DNA from: Thermoleophilia bacterium
Lineage (GTDB): Bacteria; Actinomycetota; Thermoleophilia; Gaiellales; Gaiellaceae
Direction of reading: 5' to 3'
Length of the DNA stretch: 7,306 bases
Assembly: GCA_013362295.1 (NCBI GenBank)
Contig: JABFWJ010000490.1
Span: forward strand, 1 to 7,306
Part shown: positions 5,676 through 7,306 of the stretch, piece by piece
How the letters are laid out: every line of letters starts with the position of its first letter
How positions within the stretch are numbered: position 1 is the first letter of the stretch
The notes under the pieces: model-generated
What the model saw: the letters and a program-made list of their open reading frames with translations, nothing else
Database searches by the model: none
Told to the model about the DNA's origin: nothing
Made by a program: the position numbers and the translations under genes

Positions 5676-7129
5676 CAGCCGGTCGCGACCGACAGCATGC
5701 CGAGGCACATCTCGTCGGTCGTTCCCTCGCCCCAGAGCACGTAGCGCGGTGTCAGCTGCTTCGCGCCGACGATCGGCTGGCCGTCCTTGGAGTTGTCGAA
5801 CGAGCAGCGGACGCGAATCGTGTCGCCCGGGCCGACGGCGACGGGCTGCCGCAGGTAGTAGACGTCCTGCCAGTGGAAGACCCAGGCGGGGATGTGCAGC
5901 AGCGTCTGCTCCTTCGCCGTCCCCGGATCCAGCACGACGGAGATGTCGCGGCCGCGAAGATGCATGTGGCCGGCGACGCCGTAGATCGTCTCCGGCTGCG
6001 TGACCGCCCGGTCGCACGTCGTGGGGATCGCGGTGCCCGCGCCGACCGACTGCGGATAGTCCGCGAGCGTGTGGTCGCAGAGCTTCAAGAGCGCGGCCGG
6101 GACGAAGGCCGCTTCCGCGCCGTACTTGTTCACCTCGTCCTGCAGCGTGTGCTGGCGGCTGCACTGAGGGCCGCTGACGCCCGCCGGGCACGGCAGCTCG
6201 ACGGGGGCCGCGATCAGCTGCGTCTCCAGCCTCGTCAACGGGGTCGTCGCCGGCCGCAGCCGAAGCTGCGCCTGCGAGCGGTCGGGTCCGGACGCGGCGA
6301 TCAGGTTGTAGTGCACCTGCATCACGATCTTCGCGCCCCGGTGCAGCAGCACGCCGGTCCCGTTCGGCAGGGCGTTCGTCGTGTGGCCGGGCACCCACGC
6401 CGCGATCCAAGGCGGCTGGCCGAGCCGCGAGACGGACGAAGAATCCGAGAGGTCGAAGGGCAGTCCGGGGCCGCCGAAACACGTCCAGCCCTTTCCGCCG
6501 CTCGCCGCATTCATCTGCACGGCCGCTGCCGCCTGGGGCCCAGCCGCCTCGTAGAGGATCACGTGGTGGACGATCCCGGTCCGCTGCGGCTTGATCAGCG
6601 CGGCGGTGACGAACGCGTCCTGCGTGAGCTTCGGGTCGAGCACGAAGCAGTGGTAGTCGTCGATCCCGCCGCCCGGCGCATGCGGGACGTACGCCTTCCG
6701 CGGAGCGAGCGTGAGCGTGCGACCGGGGCCGGAGAGCCCGGCGTCCCGCGCAGGGCGCGAACGGCGGTCGGCTGAATTCCCCGCAGGCGCGCCGTTCGCC
6801 GCCCACGCGGCGAGCGTCGACAGCTCCGCCTCGGTCAGGCGCCGCCGCTCGCGGCCGATGATCGCCGCCGAATCGCTGCCGGGCATCCACGGCGGCATCA
6901 GGCCGACCCTCGTCATGCGGACGATCCCGGCGGCATGCGCCTTGGCCTCGCCGGCCGTCGTCAGCGAGAACGGCGCGATCCCGCCCAGGCGGTGGCATGA
7001 AGCACATTTCGAATCAAGGATCGGCGCGACGTCGCGGTTGTACGTCGGGCCGGATGCCGCGCCGCCGTGCGCGACGAGGATCGCGAGCGCGGCAGCCCCG
7101 AGCAGGACGAGGAGGGCCGGTTTCCGCAC
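5675..7129 (-). CDS. Exported cytochrome c / copper type II (PHM- and DBH-like) monooxygenase fusion
   Basis: The product is 484 residues. Residues 1 to about 25 form a signal peptide: basic MRK, a hydrophobic Ala/Leu core, then GGAASG. A cytochrome c domain follows (about 28-115) with the heme site CASCH (42-46), a MPPWMP segment (78-83) holding candidate distal Met ligands, and the ending LTEAELSTLAAWAANGAP. From about 155 comes a copper type II monooxygenase. HH at 188-189 (IVHHVILYE) and His273 (QVHYN) match the CuH ligands of peptidylglycine alpha-hydroxylating monooxygenase (His107, His108, His172). His388 and His390 (GHMHLRG) and Met474 (TDEMC) match CuM (His242, His244, Met314). All six ligands are present, so an active O2-dependent hydroxylase outside the membrane is likely. 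The substrate is unknown. The start is GTG at 7129, with no clear ribosome binding site. It converges on sthA and diverges from the gene at 7200. Confidence 0.85.
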   Translation of the reverse strand: MRKPALLVLLGAAALAILVAHGGAASGPTYNRDVAPILDSKCASCHRLGGIAPFSLTTAGEAKAHAAGIVRMTRVGLMPPWMPGSDSAAIIGRERRRLTEAELSTLAAWAANGAPAGNSADRRSRPARDAGLSGPGRTLTLAPRKAYVPHAPGGGIDDYHCFVLDPKLTQDAFVTAALIKPQRTGIVHHVILYEAAGPQAAAAVQMNAASGGKGWTCFGGPGLPFDLSDSSSVSRLGQPPWIAAWVPGHTTNALPNGTGVLLHRGAKIVMQVHYNLIAASGPDRSQAQLRLRPATTPLTRLETQLIAAPVELPCPAGVSGPQCSRQHTLQDEVNKYGAEAAFVPAALLKLCDHTLADYPQSVGAGTAIPTTCDRAVTQPETIYGVAGHMHLRGRDISVVLDPGTAKEQTLLHIPAWVFHWQDVYYLRQPVAVGPGDTIRVRCSFDNSKDGQPIVGAKQLTPRYVLWGEGTTDEMCLGMLSVATG

Positions 7130-7135
7130 CGGTCC

Positions 7136-7141
7136 ACTGTA
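7136..7141 (-). promoter_or_regulatory. -10 box of a probable leaderless promoter for the cytochrome c/copper monooxygenase
   Basis: On the minus strand TACAGT (TANNNT) is followed by six bases and then the GTG start codon, so transcription would begin at or next to the start codon. There is no good ribosome binding site and no clear -35 at the usual distance (7159-7164 reads CATCCG on the minus strand). Confidence 0.5.
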
Positions 7142-7187
7142 CGCCCAAATCGTCCGTTCGGATGACGCCGTCCTGAGAATCGGTGTC

Positions 7188-7193
7188 TACCTT
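7188..7193 (+). promoter_or_regulatory. -10 box of a probable leaderless promoter for the gene at 7200
   Basis: TACCTT (TANNNT) is followed by six bases (GGTGCC) and then ATG at 7200. No ribosome binding site and no clear -35 are visible. The spacing is identical to that of the divergent gene on the other strand. Confidence 0.5.
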
Positions 7194-7199
7194 GGTGCC

Positions 7200-7306
7200 A
7201 TGCCGTGGCAGCCTCAGCGCGTCGACGTGATCGCAGCGGCCGTGCTCGTCACCCTCGCCGGCACGGTCGGCACGGGGCTCGGGCTGGCGGCGGCGAACGT
7301 CCGCGC
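7200..7306 (+). CDS. Start of an unidentified membrane or exported protein (3' end outside window)
   Basis: An ATG at 7200 opens a frame that stays open to the window edge (35 full codons). The translation begins MPWQPQRVDVIAAAVLVTLA and continues as a Gly/Ala-rich hydrophobic stretch to about residue 32. The segment from about residue 10 is long and apolar enough for one membrane helix or an uncleaved signal anchor, with Arg7 and the N terminus on the cytoplasmic side. No family can be recognised from so little. Support for a real gene comes from the TACCTT box six bases upstream and the divergent arrangement with the copper monooxygenase gene, which leaves a 70-bp promoter region. Confidence 0.6.
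   Translation, partial: MPWQPQRVDVIAAAVLVTLAGTVGTGLGLAAANVR

Noticed and set aside
5639..6775. A long plus-strand open frame opposite the copper monooxygenase (378 codons)
   Set aside because: Its translation is Arg/Ala/Asp-rich without motifs, it begins inside the palindromic repeat, and the opposite strand encodes a protein with a heme site and six copper ligands.

Overview
The window is GC-rich, has tightly packed genes and shows no sign of phage, plasmid or insertion-sequence content. It reads as chromosomal DNA of a high-GC actinobacterium. The transhydrogenase is of the single-cysteine CVNTGT type that I associate with actinobacterial SthA. Two genes, and possibly a third, look leaderless, which is common in Actinobacteria. 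A deep-branching class such as Thermoleophilia would fit the cytochrome c/copper monooxygenase fusion, but that is a guess that only a 16S or marker-gene search could settle.

Left part (1-4074, all +): the 3' three-quarters of folD (one-carbon/folate metabolism), then a small CspA-family cold shock gene, then gatC-gatA-gatB, the complete tRNA-dependent amidotransferase. gatC/gatA and gatA/gatB each overlap by four bases (ATGA), so the three subunits are very probably translationally coupled. A perfect 12-bp hairpin with a GAAA loop lies between csp and gatC and ends just before the gatC ribosome binding site.

Middle (4075-5674): sthA, a soluble NAD(P)+ transhydrogenase, is bracketed by two copies of a short palindromic repeat built from alternating copies of a ~13-nt unit (consensus about GAATCTGGTTCGC). 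The left copy lies just behind gatB and ends in a hairpin plus five T. The right copy fills the gap between the convergent 3' ends of sthA and the next gene.

Right part (5675-7306): on the minus strand, an exported protein fuses a one-heme cytochrome c domain to a copper type II monooxygenase of the PHM/dopamine-beta-hydroxylase class, with all six expected copper ligands visible. A 70-bp divergent intergenic region separates it from the start of an unidentified membrane or exported protein that runs off the window. Both divergent genes have a TANNNT hexamer exactly six bases before the start codon and no clear ribosome binding site.

The most interesting items are the paired palindromic repeats around sthA, the cytochrome c-PHM fusion, and the hairpin in the gatC leader. 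I see no defence system, CRISPR array, tRNA, rRNA or transposase gene here.
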